From Mesorhizobium sp. B4-1-3 (GTDB taxonomy: Bacteria > Pseudomonadota > Alphaproteobacteria > Rhizobiales > Rhizobiaceae), in NCBI RefSeq assembly GCF_006439355.1, contig NZ_VFTG01000001.1:186001-250000 (forward strand): 64,000 nt of DNA, given 5' to 3'. The translations under genes were made by a program, and so were the position numbers. Shown here piece by piece: positions 26,957-41,256 of the stretch. The notes beneath the pieces were generated by a model. The model was not told where the DNA came from. It searched no databases and saw nothing but the letters and a program-made list of their open reading frames with translations. How positions within the stretch are numbered: position 1 is the stretch's first letter; each line of letters begins with the position of its first letter.

Positions 26957-27421
26957 ATGCTCGACCGCATTATTTCCGAACTGGGCCCGTGGAACTGGAC
27001 GGTTCTGGGTATCGCCCTGCTCGTGATGGAAGTCGTTGCGCCGGGTATCTTCATGCTGTGGATCGGCATTGCCGCCCTGATCATCGGCGCCGTATCGCTG
27101 CTCATCTGGGACGCCGGGTTCTGGACGTGGCAAATCCAGGTTCTTGCCTTTCTCGCCCTATCGCTGGTTTCAGCCTATGTCGGCTCGAAGCTGGTCGGCA
27201 GTCGGCAGGATCCAACCGACCAGCCGCTGCTCAATCGCCGCGGCGCCCAAATGATCGGCAAGATGGCGACCTTGGCCGAACCCATCAAGGACGGCCGTGG
27301 CCGCGTCAAACTCGGCGATACACTATGGCGCGTCTCAGGCCCGGATCTGACGGCCGGCACACAGGTGCGCGTGACGGGAGCCGCTGATACTGATCTTGAG
27401 CTGACTGTCGAGGCTGTTTGA
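26957..27421 (+). CDS. NfeD-family membrane protein, partner of SPFH
   Basis: 154 residues: three membrane helices (about 13-35, 38-53, 58-78) and a C-terminal OB-fold domain (about 95-150, MATLAEPIKDGRGRVKLGDTLWRVSG). This is the short NfeD type with no protease domain, which pairs with SPFH proteins. The two genes are separated by 21 bases and should be one transcript. It converges on kdsD, 35 bases away. Confidence 0.92.
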   Translation: MLDRIISELGPWNWTVLGIALLVMEVVAPGIFMLWIGIAALIIGAVSLLIWDAGFWTWQIQVLAFLALSLVSAYVGSKLVGSRQDPTDQPLLNRRGAQMIGKMATLAEPIKDGRGRVKLGDTLWRVSGPDLTAGTQVRVTGAADTDLELTVEAV

Positions 27422-27456
27422 GCAGATAACCAGCCTCACCTGAATATCAGTGCGCC

Positions 27457-28458
27457 TTAAGCCGCGCCGATGCGCAGCAGGTCGTGTAGATGCACCAATC
27501 CCACGGGCCGCCCGCCCTCGACGACCATCAGGCTGGTGATGGCGGAGGTGTTGATCGTCTGCAGCGCCGTTGCCACCAGCGTGTCGGGGCTTGCGGTCTT
27601 CGGCTTCTTCGTCATCACCTGATCAACGCTCATCGAAAGAAGATCGCTGGCGATGTGGCGGCGAATGTCGCCGTCGGTGATGATGCCGGCCAGCGCGCCG
27701 TCGGCGGCGGTGATCGCCACGCAGCCGAAACCCTTGCGCGACAATTCCAGGATCGCCTCCCGCATGCCGGTTCCCGACGGCACCAGCGGCAGTCTTTCGC
27801 CGACATGCATGATCTCGCGCAGCTGCGTCAGATTGGCACCGAGTTGGCCGCCCGGATGGAAGGTGCGGAAATGATCAGGCGTGAAACCGCGCGCCTCGAG
27901 CAGCGCGATCGCCAGCGCATCGCCCATGACGAGTTGCAGCAAGGCGGAGGTTGTGGGCGCCAGCCCATGCGGACAGGCCTCAGGCACGGCGGGCAGGAGC
28001 AGGACCACATCGGCCGCCCGCGCCAGCGCCGAGTTCTCGCCGGAAGTGATTGCGATCAGCGGGATGGAAAAGCGCCTGGAATAGGCGACGATGCCCATCA
28101 ATTCCTTGCTCTCGCCCGACCAGGACATGGCGATGATGGCGTCATCCCGGGCGATCATGCCGAGATCGCCGTGATTGGCCTCGGCCGGATGGACAAAAAA
28201 GGCTGGCGTGCCAGTCGAGGCAAGCGTGGCGGCGATTTTTGAGCCGATATGGCCGCTCTTGCCGACCCCGGTGACGATGACGCGGCCCTCGATCCGCGAA
28301 ATCAGGTCGATTGCGGCGACAAAAGGCTCGGACAGCCCATTTGCGAGCGCGGCCGCCAAGGCCGCTACACCGGCCTGCTCCGTCGCCACCGTTCTCAGCG
28401 CCGATTCGATCGCAGCCTGCCTGTCCGGCTGCTTTCTTTCTGGGGACCCCGCATGCAT
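27457..28458 (-). CDS. kdsD: KpsF/GutQ-type arabinose-5-phosphate isomerase
   Basis: 333 residues: SIS domain (about 45-180) with GRVIVTGVGKSGHIGSKIAATLASTGTPAFFVHPAEA, then two CBS domains (about 215-270 and 280-333). It interconverts ribulose-5-phosphate and arabinose-5-phosphate for KDO, a core sugar of lipopolysaccharide. It diverges from an outer-membrane protein gene. The 159-base gap between them holds an 8-bp stem (GCCTCGGA/TCCGAGGC, 28510-28535) of unknown role. Confidence 0.9.
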   Translation of the reverse strand: MHAGSPERKQPDRQAAIESALRTVATEQAGVAALAAALANGLSEPFVAAIDLISRIEGRVIVTGVGKSGHIGSKIAATLASTGTPAFFVHPAEANHGDLGMIARDDAIIAMSWSGESKELMGIVAYSRRFSIPLIAITSGENSALARAADVVLLLPAVPEACPHGLAPTTSALLQLVMGDALAIALLEARGFTPDHFRTFHPGGQLGANLTQLREIMHVGERLPLVPSGTGMREAILELSRKGFGCVAITAADGALAGIITDGDIRRHIASDLLSMSVDQVMTKKPKTASPDTLVATALQTINTSAITSLMVVEGGRPVGLVHLHDLLRIGAA

Positions 28459-28617
28459 AGGCGAAGCGATTAGCGCTTTGCCGCGCTCCTGTCCAACAGA
28501 TTTGCCTTAGCCTCGGACGGGAGGGGCTCCGAGGCGGCTCTCTCAACCCTCCGTTAACCATCCGCATTTACGGTTCGGTAAGTATGGCGCAACCGCGCCG
28601 CGCAAGCAGTGGTGACG

Positions 28618-30420
28618 ATGTCCGGGGGCCAGTCTGAAACAAAAATCGGTCGGAAGGGCATTGCCGTTGCAGCACTGCTGCTGACGGCAAGCGCGCTTGC
28701 CTTGCTGCGCCCGGCGCCTGCATTCTCGCAGGAAACCGAGCTGCGCGGCGAGGTTTCCGAATCGGCGATGCTCGCCGACCAGCAGCGCAAGGCCAGACAG
28801 TTGAGGGCGCAAGGGGCGCTGGATCAGAACGCGCCCGCCGCCGCAGCCGGCCAGGACACGGCCCCGACGACCTACCAGCCAGCAAGCCCCGGCGCCGTTC
28901 CCGATGACGATCAGACGGCGGACGCGACGGACAGCATCTTCGACCAGCCGCAGGCAACGGACGATCCATTGGCCGGTATGACGAAGCCGGCAAAACGGCG
29001 CCGGCCCTCGACCGCTGCTCAACGCGCTCGGGACGCCAAGACCGACACCAAGGCGGGCGCCAAGACCGCCGACAAGAAGAAGGCCAAGAAGAAGGCGGGC
29101 GAGGCTACCGACAGCACCACCACTGCCGCGACCGCCTCCACAGCCGAGAAGGCTGTTGCGGCAGCGGCCGAGGACGACGGCAGCAACCGCCGGGCCGTCA
29201 CCATCGACAGCGTCGACAAGCAGAAGCTCGACCCGGGCCAGGAACGCACCGGCTCGATCGATGGCCAGAAGGTCAAGCCGGAGGAAGATTCTTTCGCTGC
29301 TCCCGGCGTCAAGGTCGGCACCTTTGTCTTCCGGCCGACGCTGGAGCAAGGCTTTACCGCGACGTCAAACGCCGATACCAGCAGCACAGGCAAATCCGCG
29401 GTTCTGTCCGAGACGGCGCTGCGTTTCACCGCGACCTCCGACTGGCGTGAGAATTCGGCTCTGATCACCGGCTACGGCCAGTTCCGCAACACCGTCTCGG
29501 GCGAAAAAATCAACGACGCGCAGGGCCGCATCGAAGGCCAGCTCAATGTCGACCTCGACAACGAGCTGCGCGCCATCGCCAAACTCGGCTATGAGGCAGC
29601 ACCGGAATCGGCGTCCTCGCCGGATGCGATCGCCGGCGTCAACCAACAGCCGCTGCGCCAGACCCTGGACGGCAGCCTCGGTCTCGAAAAGAGTGTCGGC
29701 AAGATGCGCTACACGCTGACCGGTGCGGTCTCGCATGACTTCTATGGCGATGCCGAGCTCACCGACGGCACCACCATCTCGCAGAAGGACCGCAACAATA
29801 CGCTCTACACCGCCACCTTGCGCACCGGCTATGAGATCTCGCCGGCGCTGACGCCCTTCACGGAAGTCGAGCTCGGCCGCAGGGTCTATGATCAGCGTCT
29901 CGACACTGACGGCTTTGAGCGCTCGTCGAAGCGGCTCGGCGCGCGTGCCGGCCTCGAGCTCGATATGGGCGAGAAGCTATCGGGCGAATTCTCCGTCGGC
30001 TGGTTGCGCGAGGCGATCGACGACAGCCGCCTGCCGGCAATCGCCGGGCCGTCCATCAATGCCGACCTCAAATGGTCGCCCGAACGCGGCACCATCATCG
30101 GGCTTACCGGCAAGACCAATGTCGAGACCACCACGACGGCGGACCAGAGCGGCGACATCCTCTACTCCGGCCGGCTGACGGGCGAGCGCCAAATCCGCGC
30201 CAACCTGACGGCGAACTCGGCGCTTGGCCTCGATTGGCGCGACTACACCGGCTCCGACGGCCACGATCTGATCCTGAGCGCCGAGGCCGGGCTGACATGG
30301 TGGCTGAACCGCTATGCCGGCCTCACCACGAAGGTGCGGACGGAGAAGCTGACCAGCAACCTGCCTGGACGCGATTATACGGCCAACAGCGTCTATCTCG
30401 GACTGAAGGTCCAGCGCTGA
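28618..30420 (+). CDS. outer-membrane beta-barrel protein with long disordered N-terminal region
   Basis: 600 residues; ATG at 28618, with GTG codons 6 and 9 bases upstream also possible. A signal-like helix (AVAALLLTASALALL, about 15-30) and FSQETELRG are followed by about 190 residues rich in Ala, Asp, Lys and Thr with a basic KKAKKKAG patch (about 145), and then a repeat-rich beta-barrel-like half (about 235-600) with alternating-polarity strands ending LGLKVQR (the ending is basic and not the aromatic-terminal pattern of BAM substrates). It resembles the BBP2/DUF2320-like outer-membrane proteins linked to polysaccharide loci. Neighbours kdsD and galU fit an envelope-sugar setting. Confidence 0.72.
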   Translation: MSGGQSETKIGRKGIAVAALLLTASALALLRPAPAFSQETELRGEVSESAMLADQQRKARQLRAQGALDQNAPAAAAGQDTAPTTYQPASPGAVPDDDQTADATDSIFDQPQATDDPLAGMTKPAKRRRPSTAAQRARDAKTDTKAGAKTADKKKAKKKAGEATDSTTTAATASTAEKAVAAAAEDDGSNRRAVTIDSVDKQKLDPGQERTGSIDGQKVKPEEDSFAAPGVKVGTFVFRPTLEQGFTATSNADTSSTGKSAVLSETALRFTATSDWRENSALITGYGQFRNTVSGEKINDAQGRIEGQLNVDLDNELRAIAKLGYEAAPESASSPDAIAGVNQQPLRQTLDGSLGLEKSVGKMRYTLTGAVSHDFYGDAELTDGTTISQKDRNNTLYTATLRTGYEISPALTPFTEVELGRRVYDQRLDTDGFERSSKRLGARAGLELDMGEKLSGEFSVGWLREAIDDSRLPAIAGPSINADLKWSPERGTIIGLTGKTNVETTTTADQSGDILYSGRLTGERQIRANLTANSALGLDWRDYTGSDGHDLILSAEAGLTWWLNRYAGLTTKVRTEKLTSNLPGRDYTANSVYLGLKVQR

Positions 30421-30482
30421 CGCCTCTCAGTCTCGGACCCGGAGCGAACGCGCAGACCCGAAGGTGACGAAAATACTGTAGC

Positions 30483-31388
30483 CTAAAACGCGGCGCCGCG
30501 GCGCTCCGCCGGCCGCACCTCGTCGAGCAACGTGCGGATGACACCGGCCATACTAGCGTTCATGTCGCTGCGCCACAGCGCGAAGGCGACATTGGCCTCG
30601 ACGAAACCTTCAGGCGAGCCGCAATCGAAGGTGCGACCCTTGTAGTGATAGCCGTAGAAGGGCTGCTGCTTTTCCAGCTTCAGCATCGCGTCGTGCAGCT
30701 GAATCTCGTTGCAGGCGCCACGCTCCTGGCTTTCCAGGATGCCGAAGATTTCCGGCTGCAGGATGTAGCGGCCGTTGATGTAAAGATTGGAGGGCGCGGT
30801 CCCCTGTTTCGGCTTCTCCACCATGCCGGTGATGCGGAAGCCGTGATGCGCGTCCTCGCCGCGGCCGACGATGCCGTATTTATGCGCTTCCGCCGGATCG
30901 CATTCCTGCACGGCGACGATATTGTTGCCGGTCTCGGCATAGAGTTCGACCATGCTCCTCGTGCAGCTCTTTTCCGACTGCATGATCATGTCCGGCAAAA
31001 GCAAGGCGAACGGTTCGTTGCCGACCAGCTCGCGGGCGCACCAGACGGCGTGGCCGAGACCCATCGGCACCTGCTGGCGCGTGAAGCTCGTCTGCCCCGG
31101 CGCCGGCTGCAGCCGCTGCAGGCGGGCGAGTTGGTCGTCCTTGCCGCGCTGGGCGAGCGTGTCATAGAGCTCGAACTGGACGTCGAAATGGTCTTCGATG
31201 ACCGCCTTGTTGCGCCCCGTCACGAAGATGAAATGCTCGATGCCGGCCTCGCGCGCCTCGTCGACCACATATTGGATGACCGGTCGGTCGACGACGGTGA
31301 GCATCTCCTTCGGGATGGCCTTGGTGGCCGGAAGAAACCGCGTGCCGAGACCTGCAACCGGGAAAACTGCCTTGCGAACGCGCTTCAT
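30483..31388 (-). CDS. galU: UTP-glucose-1-phosphate uridylyltransferase
   Basis: 301 residues. It makes UDP-glucose for lipopolysaccharide and exopolysaccharide. The start [27 protein letters not shown] is the nucleotidyltransferase signature; [13 protein letters not shown] and [14 protein letters not shown] [18 protein letters not shown] are further family blocks. AGGGGTG lies before the ATG. It runs left, convergent with the outer-membrane protein gene (62-base gap) and divergent from the lytic transglycosylase. Confidence 0.95.
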   Translation of the reverse strand: MKRVRKAVFPVAGLGTRFLPATKAIPKEMLTVVDRPVIQYVVDEAREAGIEHFIFVTGRNKAVIEDHFDVQFELYDTLAQRGKDDQLARLQRLQPAPGQTSFTRQQVPMGLGHAVWCARELVGNEPFALLLPDMIMQSEKSCTRSMVELYAETGNNIVAVQECDPAEAHKYGIVGRGEDAHHGFRITGMVEKPKQGTAPSNLYINGRYILQPEIFGILESQERGACNEIQLHDAMLKLEKQQPFYGYHYKGRTFDCGSPEGFVEANVAFALWRSDMNASMAGVIRTLLDEVRPAERRGAAF

Positions 31389-31445
31389 GCTGACACCCCT
31401 GCGTTTGAGCCAATTATCCGCTCGGCGGCACGCTCCGCAATCCCC

Positions 31446-31490
31446 CCAAACATTTTCGCGCCGGAAATCATTTTCACGCCGAAATGTTGG
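31446..31490. promoter_or_regulatory. repeat cluster in the galU-transglycosylase divergent promoter
   Basis: Two tandem near-copies of CATTTTCGCGCCGGAAAT / CATTTTCACGCCGAAAT are flanked by CCAAACATTT and AAATGTTGG, so the block is both a direct and an imperfect inverted repeat. It is centred about 75 bases upstream of galU, where a regulator could bind. No specific regulator is identified. Confidence 0.35.
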
Positions 31491-31624
31491 ATTACCGGCA
31501 AGCGTTGAATGTGAGAGCTAAAGCGGCGATACGTCTTTTCGTTCCCGGCAGCCCCTATGGTAAACTAAATACTAACCCGGTTCGGCGTTGAATGATCCTT
31601 CCTGATTTGACGAAGGAGGAAATG

Positions 31625-32845
31625 ATGTCCGTTCGCAACACCGCGAGGCGCATGACGGCCCTGGTGACGGCCGCCGGCCTTACGCTGGCCTTGCTGATGC
31701 CCGCCGGTCCCGCTTTCGCCGATGCCGGGTTCCGCCAGTGGGTCGCGGGCTTCCGCGCCACCGCGGTGGCGGGCGGCGTTTCGAGCGCTGTCTACGACCA
31801 GTCCATGAGAGGCATCGAGCCCGATCCGGTCGTGCTGGAAAAGGCCCGCACCCAGCCGGAATTCACCGCGCCCGCCTGGGACTATTTCGACAACCGCGTG
31901 CACGACCAGGCGGTCGCCAACGGCCAGGCGATGGCACGCAAATGGAAACCGTGGCTCGACCGCATCGAGGCGCGGTTCGGCGTCGATCGCAACATCCTTC
32001 TGGCCATCTGGTCGATGGAATCGAATTATGGCGAGACGCTCAAGCGCGACGACATCATGCGCAACGTCGTGCGTTCGCTGGCGACCCTGGCCTATGGCGA
32101 TCCCAAGCGCTCGAAATATGCCCGCACCCAATTGATCGCGGCGCTGAAGATCCTGCAGACCGGCGACATCGACGAAAGCCATCTGATGGGCTCTTGGGCC
32201 GGCGCGATGGGCCAGACCCAGTTCATCCCGACCAGCTATCAGCGCTATGCGGTCGACATGGACGGCAACGGCAGGCGTGACATCTGGAATTCGATCCCCG
32301 ACGCGTTGGCGACCTCCGCCAATCTGCTCAAGAAGAACGGCTGGCAGGCCGGCAAGACCTGGGGCTATGAGGTCACCATCCCGGCCGGCAAGCTGCCCGG
32401 CGGCGCAAAGACGATCGCGCAGTGGCAGGCGCTCGGCGTCGTCAGGGCCAACGGCAAGCCGTTCAGGAACCTGACCGACAAAGCTACACTGAAAGTGCCG
32501 GACGGCCGGGGCGGCCCCGCCTTCCTGATGATCAGGAACTTCTCGGTCATCAAGGCCTACAACAATGCCGACAAATACGCTTTGGCCGTCGGCCTGCTCG
32601 CCGATGAGATCGCCGGCGGTACCGGCCTTGTGCAGGACTGGCAGCGGCCCTTCACCAAGCTCACCTTCGAGGAGCGACAGGAGCTGCAGAAGCGGCTTTC
32701 CGAGCACGGCTACTACGACGGCAAGTTCGACGGCAAGATCGGCGACGGCTCGAAGGCCGCCATCATGGCCTACCAGGCAAGGGTCGGCCTGACGCAGGAT
32801 GGCTATCCGAGCCTGGAAGTGCTCAAATGGCTCCGCAAGCAGTAG
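31625..32845 (+). CDS. MltB-type lytic murein transglycosylase with peptidoglycan-binding domain
   Basis: 406 residues from the second of two adjacent ATGs, which gives GGAGG the better spacing. Signal peptide to about residue 32 (ending GPAFADA). Transglycosylase domain about 40-330: the catalytic Glu lies in WSMESNYGE, followed by GSWAGAMGQTQFIPTSYQRYAVD. A PG_binding_1 domain ends the protein (about 345-405, LQKRLSEHGYYDGKFDGKIG). It cleaves glycan strands in the periplasm to give anhydro-muropeptides. Confidence 0.93.
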   Translation: MSVRNTARRMTALVTAAGLTLALLMPAGPAFADAGFRQWVAGFRATAVAGGVSSAVYDQSMRGIEPDPVVLEKARTQPEFTAPAWDYFDNRVHDQAVANGQAMARKWKPWLDRIEARFGVDRNILLAIWSMESNYGETLKRDDIMRNVVRSLATLAYGDPKRSKYARTQLIAALKILQTGDIDESHLMGSWAGAMGQTQFIPTSYQRYAVDMDGNGRRDIWNSIPDALATSANLLKKNGWQAGKTWGYEVTIPAGKLPGGAKTIAQWQALGVVRANGKPFRNLTDKATLKVPDGRGGPAFLMIRNFSVIKAYNNADKYALAVGLLADEIAGGTGLVQDWQRPFTKLTFEERQELQKRLSEHGYYDGKFDGKIGDGSKAAIMAYQARVGLTQDGYPSLEVLKWLRKQ

Positions 32846-32935
32846 AGCCTGCGTAGGCGCCAGGCGTCCTTTCAAAGACGACGAGGATGCTGTAGCGCTT
32901 CGGCTTGCGCATGACTTTCCCGCGTCTGCCTGGTC

Positions 32936-34177
32936 ATGCGCCAAGGGATGGAGAGGTGTTTGGTTTCGGTTGCGCGTATCAGGCAGAGCATTCGCCGGGC
33001 GCCCGTCCTGATTCTCGCCCTTGCCGTGCTTGTCGTCACCGCCGCCGGCGCTTTCCATACCCCTGCATTCGCGCAGGAGGAAAGCCGTGGCTGGTCGTTG
33101 CGCGACCTTCTGTTCCCACGCCGCAGCGAACGCATCGAACCCCCGGTCGAAGTTCAGAAACCGAGGCCGAAGCCGAAGAAGAAATCCAAGCCGCGACCGC
33201 CGGCGGAACCGGAAACGCCGATCGTCGAGAAGACCAATGACGCCCGGGTCGTGCTGGTGGTCGGCGATTTTTTGGCGGGCGGGCTGGCGGAGGGCCTGGA
33301 CACGGCCTTTGCCGACAATCCCGCCGTTAGGATCGTCGCGCGCAGCAACGGTTCGTCCGGCTTCGTTCGCGACGACGTCTACAATTGGCCAGCCCAGATC
33401 AAATCGCTGATCGAAACCGAGAAACCGGCGGCCGTGATCGTCATGCTGGGCTCCAACGACCGTCAGCAGATGAAGGTCGGCGATGTGCGCGAGCAGCCAC
33501 GTTCGGAGAACTGGACCAAGGAATATGAGCGCCGCACCGATGCGTTCGGCAAGGCCATACAGGACACCAAGGTGCCGTACCTGTGGGTCGGCATGCCGGC
33601 TTTCGGTGTGTCGAAGATGAACTCCGACATGCTCGCCTTCAACGACATCTATCACTCGGCTGCCGAGAAACACGGTGGCGAATTCGTCGATGTATGGGAC
33701 GGCTTCGTCGACGAGAATGGCGCTTTCGTCACCTCCGGCCCGGACATCAACGGCCAGCCGGTACGGCTGCGTTCCGACGACGGCATCAACGTCACCAAGG
33801 CCGGCAAGCGCAAGCTCGCCTTCTACACGGAAAAGCCGTTGGCCAAGATACTCGGCCTGGCGGCGCCGGGAAGCGTCACGACCATGTCGGCGCCGGCCGG
33901 CGCCCCGGTCGAGGCGCCGAAGCCGACCGCCGCGCCCGTCATCGTCGACCGCACCGCGCCGATGCTGCTCGCCGACCCGGCGCTCGACGGAGGCACCGAA
34001 CTGCTCGGCGCCGCGCAGCCGACCAGGGCCAATCCGAATTTGCCCGGCGAAAAGCTGATCCTTGAAGGCAAGGCGCCGGCCGCTTCGCCCGGCCGCGCCG
34101 ACGATTTCTCCTGGCCGCCGAAGCCGCCGGCGACCGCCGCCGCTCAACCCGACACGGCGGCGGGCGTCAATCAATAG
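32936..34177 (+). CDS. exported DUF459 / SGNH-hydrolase-like protein
   Basis: 413 residues from the ATG at 32936; the ATG at 32948 and a TTG closer to a GGAGAGG stretch are alternatives. A basic start, a signal helix (about 23-43) and FHTPAFAQ, a Pro/Lys-rich spacer (about 70-95), then the SGNH-like DUF459 domain (about 100-290: VVLVVGDFLAGGL, VIVMLGSNDRQQ, DGINVTKAGKRKLAFY), and a low-complexity Pro/Ala tail. The final DGIxxTxxG block usually carries the catalytic Asp/His; here I see Asp and no His, so hydrolase activity is unsure. It follows the transglycosylase by 90 bases. Confidence 0.75.
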   Translation: MRQGMERCLVSVARIRQSIRRAPVLILALAVLVVTAAGAFHTPAFAQEESRGWSLRDLLFPRRSERIEPPVEVQKPRPKPKKKSKPRPPAEPETPIVEKTNDARVVLVVGDFLAGGLAEGLDTAFADNPAVRIVARSNGSSGFVRDDVYNWPAQIKSLIETEKPAAVIVMLGSNDRQQMKVGDVREQPRSENWTKEYERRTDAFGKAIQDTKVPYLWVGMPAFGVSKMNSDMLAFNDIYHSAAEKHGGEFVDVWDGFVDENGAFVTSGPDINGQPVRLRSDDGINVTKAGKRKLAFYTEKPLAKILGLAAPGSVTTMSAPAGAPVEAPKPTAAPVIVDRTAPMLLADPALDGGTELLGAAQPTRANPNLPGEKLILEGKAPAASPGRADDFSWPPKPPATAAAQPDTAAGVNQ

Positions 34178-34324
34178 CTCATCGGCTCGGAGACCGTTTC
34201 AGAAATTCGCTCCTGCGAGTCAGAGGGTGGTGTTTTCGAGAGCCGGAGCGGAGCGTACGTTGACATACGTGAGCACCGGAAGCGCAGAAAACGCCAGCAG
34301 CTTGGGCGCAGGAGTAGAATTTCC

Positions 34325-34386
34325 AGAGCAATTCCAGGAAAAGTGTGAGCGGTTTTCCGCCCGGAATTGCGTAAAACAAGGAGATA
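34325..34386 (+). repeat. dispersed palindromic repeat, copy B
   Basis: AGAGCAATTCCAGGAAAAG, then a GTGTGAGC spacer, GGTTTTCCGCCC and GGAATTGCG, then TAAAACAAGGAGAT. The outer arms GCAATTCC..GGAAAA and TTTTCC..GGAATTGC can form a long hairpin. It shares this layout with copies at 17511, 44807 and 47141. It runs directly into the 17-bp stem at 34387. Confidence 0.85.
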
Positions 34387-34423
34387 GAGCATTTCACCGT
34401 TTCCGTGAAACGGTGAAATGCTC
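34387..34423 (-). terminator. perfect 17-bp hairpin downstream of gltD
   Basis: GAGCATTTCACCGTTTC (34387-34403) and its exact complement (34407-34423) are separated by only CGT. It ends ten bases past the gltD stop and is 210 bases past the DUF459 gene, so it could end both converging transcripts. On the gltD side it is followed by TATCTCCTTGTTTTACG, a weak T-tract. Confidence 0.6.
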
Positions 34424-34432
34424 CAAACGGTC

Positions 34433-35887
34433 TCAGCGCGGCAGCACCGTCGACCCCATCAATGCCTCATCGATCGAGCGCGCCGCCTGACGGCCCTCGC
34501 GGATCGCCCATACCACCAGCGACTGGCCACGGCGCACGTCGCCCGCCGCATAGAGCTTGTCGACGCTGGTCTTGTAGTCGCGGTCATTGGCCTCGACATT
34601 CTTAGAGCGGCGGCTGTCGGTGACGACCTTGATCTTGCCGTCGAGCTCTTTCATCAGGCTGTCGCTCGCCGGTCCGGCGAAGCCGATGGCGATGAAGGCG
34701 AGATCGGCACGGATGACGAATTCGGAACCGGGGATCGGCTTGCGCTTGTCGTCGACCTCGCAGCAGCGTACGCCGGTCAACTGGCCGTCCTCGCCGATGA
34801 ATTCGAGCGTCGCCACCTGGAATTCGCGTTCGGCCCCCTCAGCCTGCGAGGAGGATGTGCGCATCTTGGTCGCCCAGTAGGGCCAGACCGCCAGCTTGTC
34901 TTCCTTCTCGGGCGGCTGCGGGCGGATGTCGAGCTGCGTCACGCGCACCGCGCCCTGGCGGAAGGCGGTGCCGATGCAGTCGGACGCTGTGTCGCCGCCG
35001 CCGACCACGACGACGTGCTGGCCGCCGGCGATGATCGGGTGCGAGGGCCAGGCCACCGACTGGATCGGCTCGCCGCCGATGCGGCGGTTCTGCTGCACCA
35101 GATAAGGCATCGCGTCATAGACGCCGCTGAGGTCGCTGCCCGGAATGCCGGCCGGACGCGGCGTTTCGGAGCCGCCGCAATAGAGAACGGCATCGAATTC
35201 CTCGATGAGATCGGCCGCCTTCATGTCGACGCCGACATTGACGCCGCAATGGAATGTCACGCCCTCGCCCTGCATCTGCTCGATGCGCCGGTCGATATAG
35301 TGCTTTTCGATCTTGAAGTCGGGAATGCCGTAGCGCATCAGCCCGCCGGGACGGCTTTCGCGCTCATAGACATGCACGTCATGGCCGGCGCGGCCGAGTT
35401 GCTGCGCCGCTGCCATGCCGGCCGGGCCTGAGCCGATCACGGCAACGCGCTTGCCGGTCTTCTTCTCCGGCGGATAGGGCCGGATGTGGCCGGTCTCATA
35501 TGCCTTGTCGGCGATCGCCTGCTCGACCGTCTTGATCGCGACCGGAATGTCCTCGAGATTCAGCGTGCAGGCTTCCTCGCAAGGCGCAGGACAGATGCGG
35601 CCGGTGAACTCCGGGAAATTGTTGGTCGAGTGCAGGTTGCGGATCGCGCTGTCCCAGTCGCCATTGTAGACGAGGTCGTTCCAGTCCGGGATCTGGTTGT
35701 GGATCGGGCAGCCGGTCGGCCCATGGCAGAACGGAATGCCGCAATCCATGCAGCGCGCGGCCTGTTTCTCGACCTCCTTGTCCGACATCGGCAGCGTGAA
35801 TTCGCGGAAATGCCGGATGCGGTCGGATGCCGGCTGGTACTTGTGCACCTGCCGGTCGATCTCGAGAAAGCCTGTTACCTTGCCCAT
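34433..35887 (-). CDS. gltD: glutamate synthase small subunit
   Basis: 484 residues. Cysteines for two [4Fe-4S] centres are seen in CMDCGIPFCHGPTGCPIHN and in CPAPCEEAC; the FAD loop is VAVIGSGPAGMAAAQQL and the NADPH loop VVVVGGGDTASDCIG. It passes electrons from NADPH to GltB. The ATG at 35887 opens MGKVTGFLEIDRQ, the usual start of the family. It lies 142 bases downstream of gltB on the same strand, the normal gltB-gltD order. Confidence 0.96.
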   Translation of the reverse strand: MGKVTGFLEIDRQVHKYQPASDRIRHFREFTLPMSDKEVEKQAARCMDCGIPFCHGPTGCPIHNQIPDWNDLVYNGDWDSAIRNLHSTNNFPEFTGRICPAPCEEACTLNLEDIPVAIKTVEQAIADKAYETGHIRPYPPEKKTGKRVAVIGSGPAGMAAAQQLGRAGHDVHVYERESRPGGLMRYGIPDFKIEKHYIDRRIEQMQGEGVTFHCGVNVGVDMKAADLIEEFDAVLYCGGSETPRPAGIPGSDLSGVYDAMPYLVQQNRRIGGEPIQSVAWPSHPIIAGGQHVVVVGGGDTASDCIGTAFRQGAVRVTQLDIRPQPPEKEDKLAVWPYWATKMRTSSSQAEGAEREFQVATLEFIGEDGQLTGVRCCEVDDKRKPIPGSEFVIRADLAFIAIGFAGPASDSLMKELDGKIKVVTDSRRSKNVEANDRDYKTSVDKLYAAGDVRRGQSLVVWAIREGRQAARSIDEALMGSTVLPR

Positions 35888-36029
35888 AGTCCAGTCCCTG
35901 CTGTCCGAAGGCACGCTTTTGCAGCGCACCCGTTAACCCCATAAGGCTGCCATGGCAACCTTCGTTCCGAGGTCAGGATTGTTGGTGAGGATGCCGGCCG
36001 GAAAGTCATCTTTCCGGCCATGCCCGAAA

Positions 36030-40766
<4,737 letters not shown>

Positions 40767-41256
40767 CGTCCTATCTCCGTTCTCCACCTTGGCCCTGACC
40801 GTTTCAGGGCGCTGGTTTGCCTTGGGAAGCGCGAATGCCTCTCCTATATCTTGCTGCACGTCTCGCGAAATCCATCGAACCATACGGCTATACGCCCGGT
40901 TCGCATCCGGTATCGTACAGGTCAGAGCCGGGCCGTCTACCCGCCGCTCGCGACAATGGCCGGATTGGCAGCAATGATACGCCAGTCCAGCCTGTTTTGT
41001 GCGACAAAATAAGACAGCACTACTGTCCTAAATTTTTTATGGCAGAAATCAGGGGCCTACACAAGACCGATTCACAAAAAACCTGAGCGTGCCGCGACAT
41101 AAAATTTCGCGACGAGCACCGGAAATGCAAGCTTTGGTCGGGGTCTTTCGAGGCGACGCGCTGGCTTCACCGCTTTGCCCGCGATTGGCCCTTGCGCTTC
41201 TTCCGCCGAAGCGGTCAAGTCCCGCCGCTTTTGCCAATCACGATACGGACCTCTCG
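40767..41256. other. 490-base divergent promoter region between gltB and the threonine aldolase
   Basis: No gene is credible here; open frames across it lack ribosome sites and family sequence. It turns AT-rich around 41000-41100. AAGACAG-N5-CTGTCCT (41011-41029, 6 of 7 bases symmetrical) looks like a protein site, and AAATTTTTTATGGC next to it could be a -10 element. Confidence 0.4.
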
